From Gammaproteobacteria bacterium (GTDB lineage: Bacteria > Pseudomonadota > Gammaproteobacteria > Pseudomonadales > Azotimanducaceae): DNA of 64,000 bases. A model generated the notes under the pieces. The model was not told where the DNA came from and made no database searches. It saw nothing but the letters and a program-made list of their open reading frames with translations. Positions 1 through 7,993 of the stretch are shown piece after piece (position 1 is the first letter of the stretch; the number at the start of each line of letters is the position of its first letter). Both the position numbers and the translations under genes were made by a program. Where the stretch lies: positions 62,001-126,000 of the forward strand of contig VXNY01000024.1 of NCBI GenBank assembly GCA_009840305.1, in the 5' to 3' direction.

Positions 1-2
1 GA

Positions 3-536
3 ATGATTGCGCAATATGTCGCGTTGAATCACGCTGAGCGCGTGTTTAGCCTCTCGTTGATTATGAGTTCAACCGGAAACCCCGAAATTCCAACACCTGC
101 ACCCGAAGTCGTGGGAGCTCTTGGTACAACGGTAGTGTCCCCGTCGCGGGAAGAGAGTATAGCAGCAGCTCGTGCCGCAAACAGAATCTTTGGTGGACCG
201 TATTTCGACTCTTGTCAAGTAGGGATAGGTCGATTTGTCGAACTTGCCTATGATCGCGCCAGTCGTCCCGACGGCGTTCGCCGGCAACTTGGAGCGATTC
301 TGAGTGACGGTGATCGACGTTCAAAGCTCGCTTCAGTACAAGTCCCAGCACTAATGATCCACGGTGACCAAGACCCGCTGGTAGATAAATTTGGTTCTTT
401 TGATCTTGCGGAAACGCTCCCGAATTCTCGTCTCCTAATCATCGAAAAATTGGGGCACGACTTACCCGAACCGCTAATACCGCAGATTCTCCAGGAAATT
501 GTTACTCACATTCGCGAGCATCCCGCGCCGCGGTAG
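3..536 (+). CDS. alpha/beta hydrolase, C-terminal part (5' end outside window)
   Basis: The reading frame is open to the left edge, so the gene starts upstream and only the last 177 residues are visible. The first residues (MIAQ) fit the stretch right after the nucleophile elbow of alpha/beta hydrolases (G-x-S-x-G-G-M-I-A-Q), so the catalytic serine is probably just outside the window. The rest of the triad can be placed: the acid in HGDQD (Asp124 of the visible part) and the histidine in GHD (His152), at the usual spacing near the C-terminus. The substrate cannot be told; esterases, lactonases and C-C hydrolases share this fold. It precedes the F420 operon by about 145 bp on the same strand, so a link to that pathway is possible but not shown. 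Confidence 0.8.
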   Translation: MIAQYVALNHAERVFSLSLIMSSTGNPEIPTPAPEVVGALGTTVVSPSREESIAAARAANRIFGGPYFDSCQVGIGRFVELAYDRASRPDGVRRQLGAILSDGDRRSKLASVQVPALMIHGDQDPLVDKFGSFDLAETLPNSRLLIIEKLGHDLPEPLIPQILQEIVTHIREHPAPR

Positions 537-681
537 CTCCGTGAGAGTAGTTGGTGAAAGAGTTTGCGCGCTACAGTCCAAATCAATCTGATTGGTTGCT
601 TAAGCACGAAATACAACATTTGTTTATTCATGAGGGACGGACAACACTTTACTCGCTGGACAGCATGATTAGGAGTCACCT

Positions 682-1377
682 GTGCGTAGTCTGATGAAAA
701 AAATGTTTTCGACCAATAACTCTGAAACGATTGCGATTCTGGGCGGGACCGGAGACGTAGGAACCGGTTTTGCCCTTCGCTGGGGGAAATCTGGTCATAA
801 GATCATAATAGGATCCCGAACTCGAGCAAAAGCGGAGACCGCGGTATCGAAGCTCCTAGAGTCGTTTCCAAATCTGTCCGTGGTCGCAATGGAAAATCGC
901 GAAGCCGCAGAGGCGGGAGACATAGTTGTACTTACGGTTCCCGCTGCGCATCAAATTAGTACATTGGCGAGCGTCAAAGATCAGCTGATGGGAAAAATCC
1001 TTGTCGATGCGACGGTGCCGTTGATTCCACCTAAAGTTGGCACTGTTCAACTCCCCACTGAAGGTAGTGCAGGAAAACGTGCACAAGAACTATTGGGAGA
1101 CGATGTCATGGTGGTGAGCGCGTTTCAAAACGTTGCAGCAGACTTAATGAAATCGGATGTCGACATTGAATGCGACGTGTTGGTGAGTGGCAATAAAAAA
1201 GTAGCTCGGGAAAAAGTGATTCAACTCGCTAAGGATGCGGGTATGCAAGCTTGGCATGCCGGTCCAATCGACAATGCAGCCGCTGCCGAAGCACTCACAA
1301 GCATATTGATCCAAATCAACAAGAGATATCCGATTTCTCATTCTGGAATCAAAATCGTCGGTGACTCTCACGACTAA
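682..1377 (+). CDS. npdG: NADPH-dependent F420 reductase (F420:NADP oxidoreductase)
   Basis: This 231-residue protein should move hydride between NADPH and coenzyme F420 in the cytoplasm. An N-terminal Rossmann motif GGTGDVG (residues 21-27) is followed by the GSR signature for the NADP phosphate, and the C-terminal part contains GPIDNAAAAEALT, as in archaeal and actinobacterial NpdG/Fno proteins. The start is GTG at 682, chosen because AGGAG at 671-675 lies 6 bases upstream; the in-frame ATG at 694 is less well placed. It is the first gene of the F420 operon, with cofE beginning 6 bp after its stop. Its presence suggests that F420 is reduced here at the expense of NADPH rather than by an F420-dependent glucose-6-phosphate dehydrogenase. 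Confidence 0.9.
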   Translation: MRSLMKKMFSTNNSETIAILGGTGDVGTGFALRWGKSGHKIIIGSRTRAKAETAVSKLLESFPNLSVVAMENREAAEAGDIVVLTVPAAHQISTLASVKDQLMGKILVDATVPLIPPKVGTVQLPTEGSAGKRAQELLGDDVMVVSAFQNVAADLMKSDVDIECDVLVSGNKKVAREKVIQLAKDAGMQAWHAGPIDNAAAAEALTSILIQINKRYPISHSGIKIVGDSHD

Positions 1378-1383
1378 CAGAAC

Positions 1384-2142
1384 GTGAATGTGCAGATTTT
1401 GCCTCTCCGAGGTGTTCCTATTATTAGGGGAGGAGAGGACCTAGGTTCGGTACTCATCAAAGCGCTGCAGTACTCCGAAGTGAGCTTAAGAGACCATGAT
1501 GTCGTAGTGATCGCTCAAAAAATCGTATCGAAAGCAGAAAACCGCATGGTCGCATTGGATTCAGTAACCCCTTCTGCACGAGCACTGCAACTTGCAATCG
1601 ACGTTGACAAGGATCCTCGGTTGGTCGAACTAATCTTACGTGAGTCAATTGGCATCGTTCGACAAAAGAAAGGAGTTCTCATTACTCGTCATCGACTGGG
1701 ATTCGTTGCGGCAAACTCGGGGATCGACCAATCAAATGTTGATCACTCCGATAGAGAGCACGCACTTCTATTGCCGTTAGCACCCGATCGTTCCGCTCAG
1801 GAAATCCGCGCGACACTTATCGATAGCACCAATACCGATATCGGTGTCATCATTAGCGACTCGGTAAATCGGCCTTGGAGATTGGGCAGCGTAGGTATTG
1901 CTATCGGGGTCTCGCATACCGCGGTACTCGACGATCGGCGCGGAAATGCCGATTTATTTGGACGCAAGCTCAAGATAACAGTATCAAACAGAGCGGATTC
2001 CATTGCAACAGCAGCGTTGTTGGTCATGGGAGAGACTGACGAGTGCATACCCGTAGCCGTAGTTCGCGGGCTATCGTCCTTAGATAGTCCAGACGGAGCT
2101 CACAGAGGAAATAGACCTATAGAAGAAGACTTGTTCCAATGA
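1384..2142 (+). CDS. cofE: coenzyme F420-0:L-glutamate ligase
   Basis: CofE adds glutamate residues to F420-0 using GTP, forming the gamma-linked oligoglutamate tail. The 252-residue length matches single-domain archaeal-type CofE, not the two-domain actinobacterial FbiB. Recognisable family stretches are the N-terminal LRGVPII, VVIAQKIVSKAEN, FVAANSGIDQSNV and VIISDSVNRPWRLG. The C-terminal FMN-binding reductase domain of FbiB is absent. The likely start is GTG at 1384; a second GTG at 1390 is in frame and I cannot exclude it. The stop overlaps the cofD start as ATGA (2139-2142), which implies translational coupling. Confidence 0.93.
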   Translation: MNVQILPLRGVPIIRGGEDLGSVLIKALQYSEVSLRDHDVVVIAQKIVSKAENRMVALDSVTPSARALQLAIDVDKDPRLVELILRESIGIVRQKKGVLITRHRLGFVAANSGIDQSNVDHSDREHALLLPLAPDRSAQEIRATLIDSTNTDIGVIISDSVNRPWRLGSVGIAIGVSHTAVLDDRRGNADLFGRKLKITVSNRADSIATAALLVMGETDECIPVAVVRGLSSLDSPDGAHRGNRPIEEDLFQ

Positions 2143-3071
2143 GTGTCTTAGCGGTCACCGGCGGTGTGGGCGGTGCAAAGTTAGCCGTTGGGCTAGCTCA
2201 CTTACTTACGCCGGATCACCTCGTGTTCTTAGTTAACACCGGAGACGATTTCCGTCATCTAGGTTTGCACGTATCGCCAGATCTCGACACACTAACTTAC
2301 TCGCTAGCAGGCTATGCCTGTCCCGATAAAGGTTGGGGACGAATAGACGAGACTTGGTCGTTTCTCAAAACTCTTCAAGATTTCGGGGGGCCTACATGGT
2401 TTCAGCTGGGGGACAAGGATCTCGCCTTACACGTCTATCGGACTCAAATTCTGAGTAATGGTGGTTCCCTGACCGAGGCGACAAAAGATATCTCTGAAGC
2501 TTTAGGCGTTAAACACTCCGTACTACCTTGCAGTGACGATCCCATAGCGACAATAGTCGATTCTGACGTTGGACAACTCTCATTTCAACATTACTTTGTA
2601 AAGCATCAGTGTCGCCCGTACGTCAAGGGGATACAGTACGAAGGAGCAAACCGCGCCCGACTCAATGAGAACCTAGACATGGCTACAATCTCATTGGTTG
2701 TTATTTGTCCTTCAAATCCTTATCTTTCTGTCGACCCCATCCTAGCAATCCCAAACTTTCGGAATTTTTTGCGGAATCCTGATGTTCCAGTATTGGCCGT
2801 CTCACCAATCGTTCAAGGTCGTGCACTTAGAGGACCCACAACAAAAATCATGACTGAACTTGGAAGCACCGTTGACAACAATACCATCGCGCACCACTAT
2901 GAAGACATTCTGACAGGATTGATCATTGATGAAGGAGACGCCAAGGATTGCGATAACGTTCGCGATCTTGGAATTGAATGTATCGCTCGGAATACTGTAA
3001 TGCGAACGATTGAGGATCGCGTTCGGCTGGCGCGAGAAACTTTAGATTTCGGGAACGCATTGTCGAATTAA
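2139..3071 (+). CDS. cofD: 2-phospho-L-lactate transferase (F420-0 synthesis)
   Basis: CofD transfers the phospholactyl-type moiety from the GDP-activated precursor to FO, making F420-0 or its dehydro form. The 310-residue protein begins with the family signature GGVGGAKLAVGL, followed by NTGDDFRHLGLHVSPDLDT near residues 33-51; the Asp-rich segment contributes to metal and GDP binding in the CofD fold. DKDLALHVYRT and a late VSPIVQGRALRGPT are also typical. The start overlaps the cofE stop by 4 bases, and cofC follows after 5 bp, so both partners of this two-step reaction are probably made together. Confidence 0.95.
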   Translation: MSVLAVTGGVGGAKLAVGLAHLLTPDHLVFLVNTGDDFRHLGLHVSPDLDTLTYSLAGYACPDKGWGRIDETWSFLKTLQDFGGPTWFQLGDKDLALHVYRTQILSNGGSLTEATKDISEALGVKHSVLPCSDDPIATIVDSDVGQLSFQHYFVKHQCRPYVKGIQYEGANRARLNENLDMATISLVVICPSNPYLSVDPILAIPNFRNFLRNPDVPVLAVSPIVQGRALRGPTTKIMTELGSTVDNNTIAHHYEDILTGLIIDEGDAKDCDNVRDLGIECIARNTVMRTIEDRVRLARETLDFGNALSN

Positions 3072-3076
3072 GTACC

Positions 3077-3727
3077 ATGTGGGCGATAGTTCCGTACAAA
3101 GAGCCTCCCTTCGGAAAGAGCCGTCTGTCGAATAGACTCACCCCGTCACAACGTACCATTCTTGCGGCAACGATGCTTGATATTGTCATTGAAGCACTGT
3201 TGAGGGCAAAACACGTTCAGGGCATTTTGCTAGTCTCAGATTCGACGAACCTAGCGGAATTTACCTTGAAAGAGAACATCATCATTCTCGAAACTCAGAC
3301 GACTAACTTGAGAGATGCTGTTACTCAAGCCAGTCGGTTTGCGTCCAAACAATTGAGATGTCCCACAACCTTTATTGTCCCCGCAGATCTACCGTTAATT
3401 TCACCCGAAGACATTGACTTTGCCATCACGCAACACGAACAAGTTACCATCATTCCTGACGCGCGTCTCAAGGGAACAAACGGTATTATTGCCACGCCGC
3501 CGAACGCATTTGAGTTCGTATTCAATGGTCAGAGTTACCAACATCACCAACACAATGCACAAGTAGCTGGTTTACATCCAAAATCTCTCCAAATCGACAC
3601 ATTTTCATACGACGTAGACACGTTTGACGATCTTATGTTGGTCATCCAAATGAGCCCTGATTCCCGTACGGCCGCGGTTTACCGAAACTTGACGACGCAT
3701 GATTCCTCTTTACCGGCATGCAACTAA
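3077..3727 (+). CDS. cofC: 2-phospho-L-lactate (or PEP/3-phosphoglycerate) guanylyltransferase
   Basis: CofC/FbiD activates a three-carbon phosphoacid with GTP, giving the donor used by CofD. The 216-residue sequence starts with an IVPYKEPPFGKSRLS segment, the nucleotide-binding motif of this MobA-like family (consensus P-x-K-x(3)-G-K-S-R-L). VPADLPLISPEDID is the acidic metal-binding motif, and RLKGTNGI aligns with the usual D-x-x-x-x-G-T-N segment. Family members differ in substrate (2-phospholactate, phosphoenolpyruvate or 3-phosphoglycerate), and I cannot assign it from the sequence alone. No strong ribosome binding site precedes the ATG; coupling to cofD, 5 bp upstream, is likely. Confidence 0.9.
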   Translation: MWAIVPYKEPPFGKSRLSNRLTPSQRTILAATMLDIVIEALLRAKHVQGILLVSDSTNLAEFTLKENIIILETQTTNLRDAVTQASRFASKQLRCPTTFIVPADLPLISPEDIDFAITQHEQVTIIPDARLKGTNGIIATPPNAFEFVFNGQSYQHHQHNAQVAGLHPKSLQIDTFSYDVDTFDDLMLVIQMSPDSRTAAVYRNLTTHDSSLPACN

Positions 3728-3766
3728 TTTCGATCTGTTAAGCGAAGCTCTGAGAATCGCCGCGCA

Positions 3767-6187
3767 ATGAGTGTAAACTTGGAATTTCCGCTAACAATCC
3801 AAGCAGCGTACGACTTGGTGGAAGTTCCTTATGTAGATGACATCATCGTACCTGCACAAAAACTGAGAGACGATGGTTTTGGATCTACCATAACCTATTC
3901 AAAAAAAGTCTTTATTCCATTAACACAACTGTGTCGGGACGTCTGTCATTACTGCACTTTTGCAAAGACTCCGGGGAAATTAAAGTCAACATTTCTCACC
4001 GTCGACGAGGTGTTAGCTATCGCGCGAAAAGGCGAGGCATTGGGTTGCAAAGAAGCTCTATTTACCCTAGGCGAAAAACCTGAGTTACGCTATCGAGTCG
4101 CACGTGAATGGTTAAATGATGCAGGATTCGATTCGACCATCGAATATCTCATACACGTCGCGGGTCAAGTATTAGAAAATACCAATCTCTTACCGCATGT
4201 AAACCCTGGAAATTTGACGTCTGAGGAAATCCGGTCATTACGCCGCGTTGCTCCGTCCATGGGAATAATGCTGGAGTCCTCCGCGGAACGACTCACGCAA
4301 AAAGGAATGCCACATTTTGGTTCTCCCGATAAAGTTCCAGCGGTTCGGTTAGCAACACTCAAGCGTCTTGGCGAACAACGCGTACCAACGACGACGGGTA
4401 TCTTGATTGGCATCGGAGAGACACGTACTGAAAGAGTCGAATCACTTTTAGACATTCGAAGAGTGCACGAAGAATATGACCATATACAAGAAGTGATCGT
4501 ACAAAACTTTCGCGCAAAACCATATACATTAATGGCCGATGCGGTTGAACCGACGTCGGAGGAACTAAGATGGACGATCTCGGTAGCAAGGTTAATTTTC
4601 GGACCGAATATGTCAATTCAAGCCCCGCCAAATTTAAGCCCAGATACGCTACGTCTTATCGTCAATGCTGGGATCAACGATTGGGGTGGAGTGTCGCCAC
4701 TCACTCCAGACTTCGTGAACCCTGAAGCGCCGTGGCCACAATTGGAGAAACTTGCACAAGCCACGGAAGAAGCAGGTAAGAATCTACACGAACGATTGAC
4801 TGTTTATCCTCGATTTATCAATGATCGTTGGCTTGACGCGAATCTCCTGTCTGACGTACTCAAACGGATTGACGCTGAGGGCTTACCACGTACAGACGAT
4901 TGGGCTCCGGGAACTGTAACTGAACCGCCGCAAGAAGTATTGCGGCATATTCGCGCGCCGAATCGGAGCACAGACACACCTATCTCGGCAACACTACAAA
5001 ATGCTACTCTTCGGGATCTCAGTGAATCTGAGATCACTGGATTGTTTTCCGCCCGTGATCGAGATTTTGACGCAGTCGTCGAATTCGCCAACGAGCTTCG
5101 AAGAGAAGCGAACGGTGACATTGTTACCTATGTGGTAAACCGCAACATCAACTACACAAATATTTGCTACTTCAAATGTCAGTTCTGTGCATTCTCAAAG
5201 GGTAAACTAGCAGAGAATCTGCGCGGTCGTCCGTACGACTTGTCAAAAGAGGAAATCAGTCGCCGCGTTGTCGAAGCATGGGTTAGGGGTGGTACGGAGG
5301 TGTGTCTCCAAGGTGGAATACATCCAGCTTACACCGGTGAGAAATATTTAGATGTCGTTAGGACTGTAAAGGATGCTGTTCCAGACATTCACGTACACGC
5401 GTTCTCTCCGTTGGAAATCTGGCAAGGAGCGAAAACTTTAAACCGATCGCTTAAAGATTTCCTTCTCGATCTTCAACAAGCCGGACTAGGTACACTCCCC
5501 GGCACGGCAGCCGAAATTCTCGACGACGAAATTCGTGCATTCATTTGCGCCGACAAGATTAACACTCAACAATGGCTCACGGTGATGCGGACAGCACACG
5601 AATGTGGAATCAAGAGTACCGCGACAATCATGTACGGTCACGTAGAACAGCCCGTCCATTGGGCGCGTCATCTCAGCCAAATTCGCAAGCTCCAACAAGA
5701 GACTGGCGGTTTCACGGAGTTTGTTCCACTTCCGTTTATCCACATGGAAGCACCAATGTATCTCAAGGGTAAGTCTCGGTGCGGACCAACATTTCGCGAA
5801 GCTATTCTTATGCATGCAGTTGCACGGATAGCTCTGTATCCGCACATCCAAAACATTCAAGCTAGTTGGGTCAAGCTCGGACGTGAAGGCGTGCGCGCTG
5901 TCCTCAGTGCGGGGTGCAATGACCTTGGTGGTACTCTTATGAATGAGAGTATTTCGCGTGCAGCAGGTACCTTACACGGTCAAGAATTACATCCGATTGA
6001 AATGGAAAGTTTGATCAGTTCGCTAGGACGAATTCCCGCACAACGTACAACACTGTACGGTTCAGTGAGTCCCACGATACGCCAAAAAGGACTCACCGCA
6101 ACACCATTACGAGCGATCGAGAACTCGTCACCTCAAAAACAGATACGACCACGAGTCCCAGATTTAGTTCGAAATAACGTAACCTAA
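3767..6187 (+). CDS. fbiC: FO synthase, fused CofG-CofH radical SAM enzyme
   Basis: This 806-residue protein makes FO, the deazaflavin chromophore of F420, from tyrosine and 5-amino-6-ribitylamino-uracil. Two radical SAM modules are visible in the FbiC order. The N-terminal CofG half has its iron-sulfur CX3CX2C motif at Cys56, Cys60 and Cys63. The C-terminal CofH half has CYFKCQFC at Cys467, Cys471 and Cys474, followed by a GGIHP motif. The linker around residues 390-440 fits the junction in actinobacterial and proteobacterial FbiC; archaea usually have two separate proteins. It is the last gene of the operon, 39 bp after cofC. An inverted repeat at 6209-6236 may end the transcript. Confidence 0.96.
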   Translation: MSVNLEFPLTIQAAYDLVEVPYVDDIIVPAQKLRDDGFGSTITYSKKVFIPLTQLCRDVCHYCTFAKTPGKLKSTFLTVDEVLAIARKGEALGCKEALFTLGEKPELRYRVAREWLNDAGFDSTIEYLIHVAGQVLENTNLLPHVNPGNLTSEEIRSLRRVAPSMGIMLESSAERLTQKGMPHFGSPDKVPAVRLATLKRLGEQRVPTTTGILIGIGETRTERVESLLDIRRVHEEYDHIQEVIVQNFRAKPYTLMADAVEPTSEELRWTISVARLIFGPNMSIQAPPNLSPDTLRLIVNAGINDWGGVSPLTPDFVNPEAPWPQLEKLAQATEEAGKNLHERLTVYPRFINDRWLDANLLSDVLKRIDAEGLPRTDDWAPGTVTEPPQEVLRHIRAPNRSTDTPISATLQNATLRDLSESEITGLFSARDRDFDAVVEFANELRREANGDIVTYVVNRNINYTNICYFKCQFCAFSKGKLAENLRGRPYDLSKEEISRRVVEAWVRGGTEVCLQGGIHPAYTGEKYLDVVRTVKDAVPDIHVHAFSPLEIWQGAKTLNRSLKDFLLDLQQAGLGTLPGTAAEILDDEIRAFICADKINTQQWLTVMRTAHECGIKSTATIMYGHVEQPVHWARHLSQIRKLQQETGGFTEFVPLPFIHMEAPMYLKGKSRCGPTFREAILMHAVARIALYPHIQNIQASWVKLGREGVRAVLSAGCNDLGGTLMNESISRAAGTLHGQELHPIEMESLISSLGRIPAQRTTLYGSVSPTIRQKGLTATPLRAIENSSPQKQIRPRVPDLVRNNVT

Positions 6188-6208
6188 TTCAGGTTTTCGA
6201 ATTTGCTA

Positions 6209-6236
6209 GGATTTAATGAGACTTAGTCTTAAATCC
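6209..6236 (+). terminator. inverted repeat after fbiC, possible terminator
   Basis: GGATTTAA (6209-6216) pairs perfectly with TTAAATCC (6229-6236). Inside, GAC/GTC forms three more pairs next to a 3-base TGA bulge, leaving a TTA loop. It starts 22 bp after the fbiC stop, where a terminator would be expected. The stem is AT-rich and no clear T-run follows, so it is not a textbook intrinsic terminator; a protein-binding palindrome is the alternative. Confidence 0.4.
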
Positions 6237-6655
6237 CTTGTTCGCCGTGTATCGGTGAGCAATCCTGACTTCCTTGTCCTATCGTTTGCGGGCATGGACA
6301 TTCAGTTTCGTGCCCAACTTTAGCCCCGTCGTCAAGCGAGGTCGTCAAAGACAATTGGTGGTGGCCGAATCGCATCCACGCATTCCACACCGGTCGAATG
6401 ACCTGATGGACTATGGATTTGGTTCTAACTTGCATGATTTCTTTACTCCCTTGTGAGGATTTAGTTGACTCATGTGCGACTTTTGGTTACACATAAAACG
6501 AAATTCTTGTGTGGTACGGATTCACTTTTGGTGTTTCTCATACCTGTTTGTACTTCGGACATGGGTGTCCCAAGTACCTCGAGCTCGGTATTTTAACAAT
6601 ACAGAACGTCGAATTACAACCTATTAGATAGTGGTAATTTCGAAAAGTTCAATAT
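6237..6655. other. intergenic region between convergent fbiC and ctaB/cyoE
   Basis: About 420 bp after the inverted repeat. A 60-codon open frame on + (6274-6456) has no ribosome binding site and no recognisable product, so I do not call it. I see no RNA gene, repeat or clear T-tract terminator for the converging heme O synthase gene. Confidence 0.5.
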
Positions 6656-7648
6656 CTATGCAATGACAATGTAATGATCGAGGACGAAACCAACGAACAG
6701 AACAGCTAAATACACGATAGAAAATTTGAACGATCGAATGGGCAACTTTGGATTATCGTCTATCAGCATAAAAATAGAAAATCCCAGGTAGATAAGACCA
6801 AGTGCGAGTGCCATCACCAAATACAACAAACCACTCATCCCAATAAACAAAGGGACTAAAGTGATACCCACTAGTAAGACAGTGTAGACTAAGATTGAAA
6901 GCCGCGTATAACGGTCGCCGTGGGTAAGAGGGAGCATGGGGACGCCTACTGTTTCATAGTCTTTAGCGCGGTCAATTGCAAGTGCCCAAAAATGCGGCGG
7001 AGTCCACAGAAAAATTATGGCGACGAGTACGAGTGCTTGAGGTTCAATGGTACTCGTGATACATACCCAACCTAAGAGTGGCGGAGCGGCACCAAATAAC
7101 CCGCCGATAACAATGTTCTGCGATGTTCGATGTTTCAGAAAGAACGTGTAAAAGAGACCGTAGCCAGCCCAAGACGCGAGATTTAGCCAAGCTGCTAAAG
7201 GGTTCACTAACACAAAGAGAACGACTAGTCCTGTGACACCTAATACAGTCGCAAAGATGATGCCGTCTCGAGAGCGGACGCGACCGGTTGGTACCGGTCG
7301 ATTACGAGTGCGAGCCATTTGCTGGTCGATCCGCGCGTCCACCACGTGATTTACGACCGCGGCACTGGCTGCTACAAGAGCGATGCCGACCAATCCGCAG
7401 ACGGCCGACAATAATAGTCGAAAACTTGGAACCGACAGGTGTAGTGGATCCAATGCTAGTAACATGCCGACAAGTGCACAGAGCAACATTAGAAGCACGA
7501 CGCGCGGCTTCGTCATGTCGAAAAAGTCTAGGATGCGAGTCACCAAAACAACGAAATTATTAAGGTAGCGAAACTTAGATATTTTAAGAGTGGTACTGTC
7601 CTCAATCTGTTCTACACGGCGGTTCTCATTGGAAATCACAACACTCAA
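6656..7648 (-). CDS. cyoE/ctaB: protoheme IX farnesyltransferase (heme O synthase)
   Basis: This UbiA-superfamily membrane enzyme farnesylates heme b to heme O for heme-copper oxidases. The 330-residue protein has about nine membrane segments and both diagnostic Asp-rich loops: NHVVDARIDQQMARTRNRP, which also carries the family R-T-x-x-R-P signature, and DRAKDYETVGVPMLP. WTPPHFWALA is also typical. The N-terminus is about 40 residues longer than usual; the family normally starts near DFFDMTKPRVV, so an internal start such as Met45 is possible. No cytochrome oxidase genes are adjacent. It is divergent from the duplicated DUF4175-like gene, with about 345 bp between the starts. Confidence 0.95.
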   Translation of the reverse strand: MSVVISNENRRVEQIEDSTTLKISKFRYLNNFVVLVTRILDFFDMTKPRVVLLMLLCALVGMLLALDPLHLSVPSFRLLLSAVCGLVGIALVAASAAVVNHVVDARIDQQMARTRNRPVPTGRVRSRDGIIFATVLGVTGLVVLFVLVNPLAAWLNLASWAGYGLFYTFFLKHRTSQNIVIGGLFGAAPPLLGWVCITSTIEPQALVLVAIIFLWTPPHFWALAIDRAKDYETVGVPMLPLTHGDRYTRLSILVYTVLLVGITLVPLFIGMSGLLYLVMALALGLIYLGFSIFMLIDDNPKLPIRSFKFSIVYLAVLFVGFVLDHYIVIA

Positions 7649-7993
7649 ACAATCGGTGCTTTTGATTTCAGAAATTTTTAAGAAATTGTTGTTAAGCGTG
7701 TAACCGATTGGTTAGCTATTGCATCTATAGGCAAACTTCACAGAATTCTTGAAAATCAAACAAAGGTTTAAAACCTAGCAAATTTACTTGCGGTTACATG
7801 CTTGTTAGTCTCGCACAATATAATTGAGTATTCAATCGCAATGTGTTCATCTAAGCAAAATTTAGTACCGAGTGAGGCGTTGCTTTTCCCGCGCGAGGAC
7901 TCGGGCTCTTACCCAAGAATGAGCAACATAGCATATTGAGCACAGGGGGCAACACAGTAACTTCACCAACTCCGTAACGCGGAAGCAGGCATC

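Noticed and set aside
5486-5860. 124-codon antisense frame in fbiC
   Set aside because: Lies wholly within the conserved CofH half, whose + frame is certain.
6274-6456. 60-codon frame between fbiC and heme O synthase
   Set aside because: No ribosome binding site, no hydrophobic or conserved pattern.
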